NCBI RefSeq assembly: GCF_003751785.1
Contig: NZ_RKIE01000001.1
Span: 310,001 to 374,000 of the forward strand
Source of the DNA: Frigoribacterium sp. PhB160
Lineage (GTDB): Bacteria > Actinomycetota > Actinomycetes > Actinomycetales > Microbacteriaceae
DNA length: 64,000 bases
Direction: 5' to 3'
A model generated the notes under the pieces. It searched no databases and was not told the origin of the DNA. It saw only the letters and a list, made by a program, of their open reading frames with translations. Below are positions 63,869 to 64,000 of this stretch, piece after piece. How positions within the stretch are numbered: position 1 is the first letter of the stretch; the number at the start of each line of letters is the position of its first letter. Made by a program: the position numbers and the translations under genes.

Positions 63869-64000
63869 TACTTGTCGACGAGCGTGATCGAGAACGAGTA
63901 GAGGTCGGGTCGATAGCAGTGCGTCCCGACCTCGACGGCGCGGCCGGAGGCGTCGTACGCGGTGCGCGTCATGGTCAGCAGCGGGCCGCCCGCCTCGATC
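63868..64000 (-). CDS. GntR-family regulator with UTRA domain, C-terminal end
   Basis: The last 43 codons of a gene that runs out of the window. The sequence EAGGPLLTMTRTAYDASGRA then VEVGTHCYRPDLYSFSITL is the final strand pair of the UTRA effector domain (PLLxMxRxxYDxxGxPVEx-xxxYRxDxYxF), so the gene encodes a HutC/FarR-type GntR regulator. It is convergent with the inositol operon and may be its regulator, although a GntR gene of this kind could also serve an unrelated locus beyond the window. Confidence 0.85.
   Translation of the reverse strand, partial: IEAGGPLLTMTRTAYDASGRAVEVGTHCYRPDLYSFSITLVDK

Overview
The window is about 70 percent G+C, densely coded, rich in GTG starts and in overlapping stop/start junctions. 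Its gene content (LacI-controlled sugar operons, an actinobacterial-type rhamnose pathway, a CmtR-like metal sensor, likely leaderless promoters with TANNNT boxes 6-7 bases before the start codon) fits an actinobacterium, most likely a plant- or soil-associated member of the Microbacteriaceae. The family assignment is inference. No rRNA, tRNA, CRISPR array, insertion sequence or phage gene was recognised.

Bases 1-27 kb are a mosaic of short stress, envelope and metal-handling units. They include a cut-off nucleotide-sugar reductase, an ABM-domain protein, an alpha/beta hydrolase, a uracil-DNA-glycosylase-like protein, and a divergent LysR/TDT exporter pair. The clearest unit is a five-gene fluoride operon on the minus strand (9118 down to 5498). 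It has a fluoride riboswitch whose 3' end can pair with the ribosome binding site, then usp, phosphoglycerate mutase, a divergent enolase and two FluC/CrcB channel genes, ending in a strong terminator. Next come a divergent envelope unit (four-repeat COG4705 membrane protein facing PAP2, DedA, response regulator and histidine kinase) with a mirrored OmpR-type operator, an arsenite/bile-acid-type transporter, a cmtR-CDF metal-efflux pair, a WYL regulator with a VOC protein, an ECF sigma factor with a membrane partner, an S66 peptidase, a MerR/esterase/MFS cluster and a GNAT. A short intergenic element (consensus CCCGATAGGGGATCGG then nCACCGGACG) recurs about eight times here, always in the same orientation, and was not seen in the catabolic half.

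Bases 27-38 kb hold a glycoside-degradation locus: an unknown protein, a GH2 glycosidase, a LacI repressor with two operators, an ABC sugar importer without its ATPase, a secreted GH43 enzyme and an ABC exporter.

Bases 38-52 kb are a complete L-rhamnose locus: LacI regulator, RbsA-type ABC importer, a fucose/arabinose-isomerase-like enzyme, mutarotase, isomerase, fused aldolase-dehydrogenase, kinase and FMN lactate dehydrogenase. Two copies of a TTGAAACGATTCA operator mark its two promoters. Bases 52-64 kb are a collinear myo-inositol operon (transporter, iolC, iolJ-type aldolase, mmsA/iolA, iolB, iolD, iolE, iolG, a TIM-barrel isomerase, a tautomerase) that converges on a GntR/UTRA regulator cut by the window end. 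The two pathways would deliver dihydroxyacetone phosphate, lactate-derived pyruvate and acetyl-CoA from plant-derived sugars and cyclitols.
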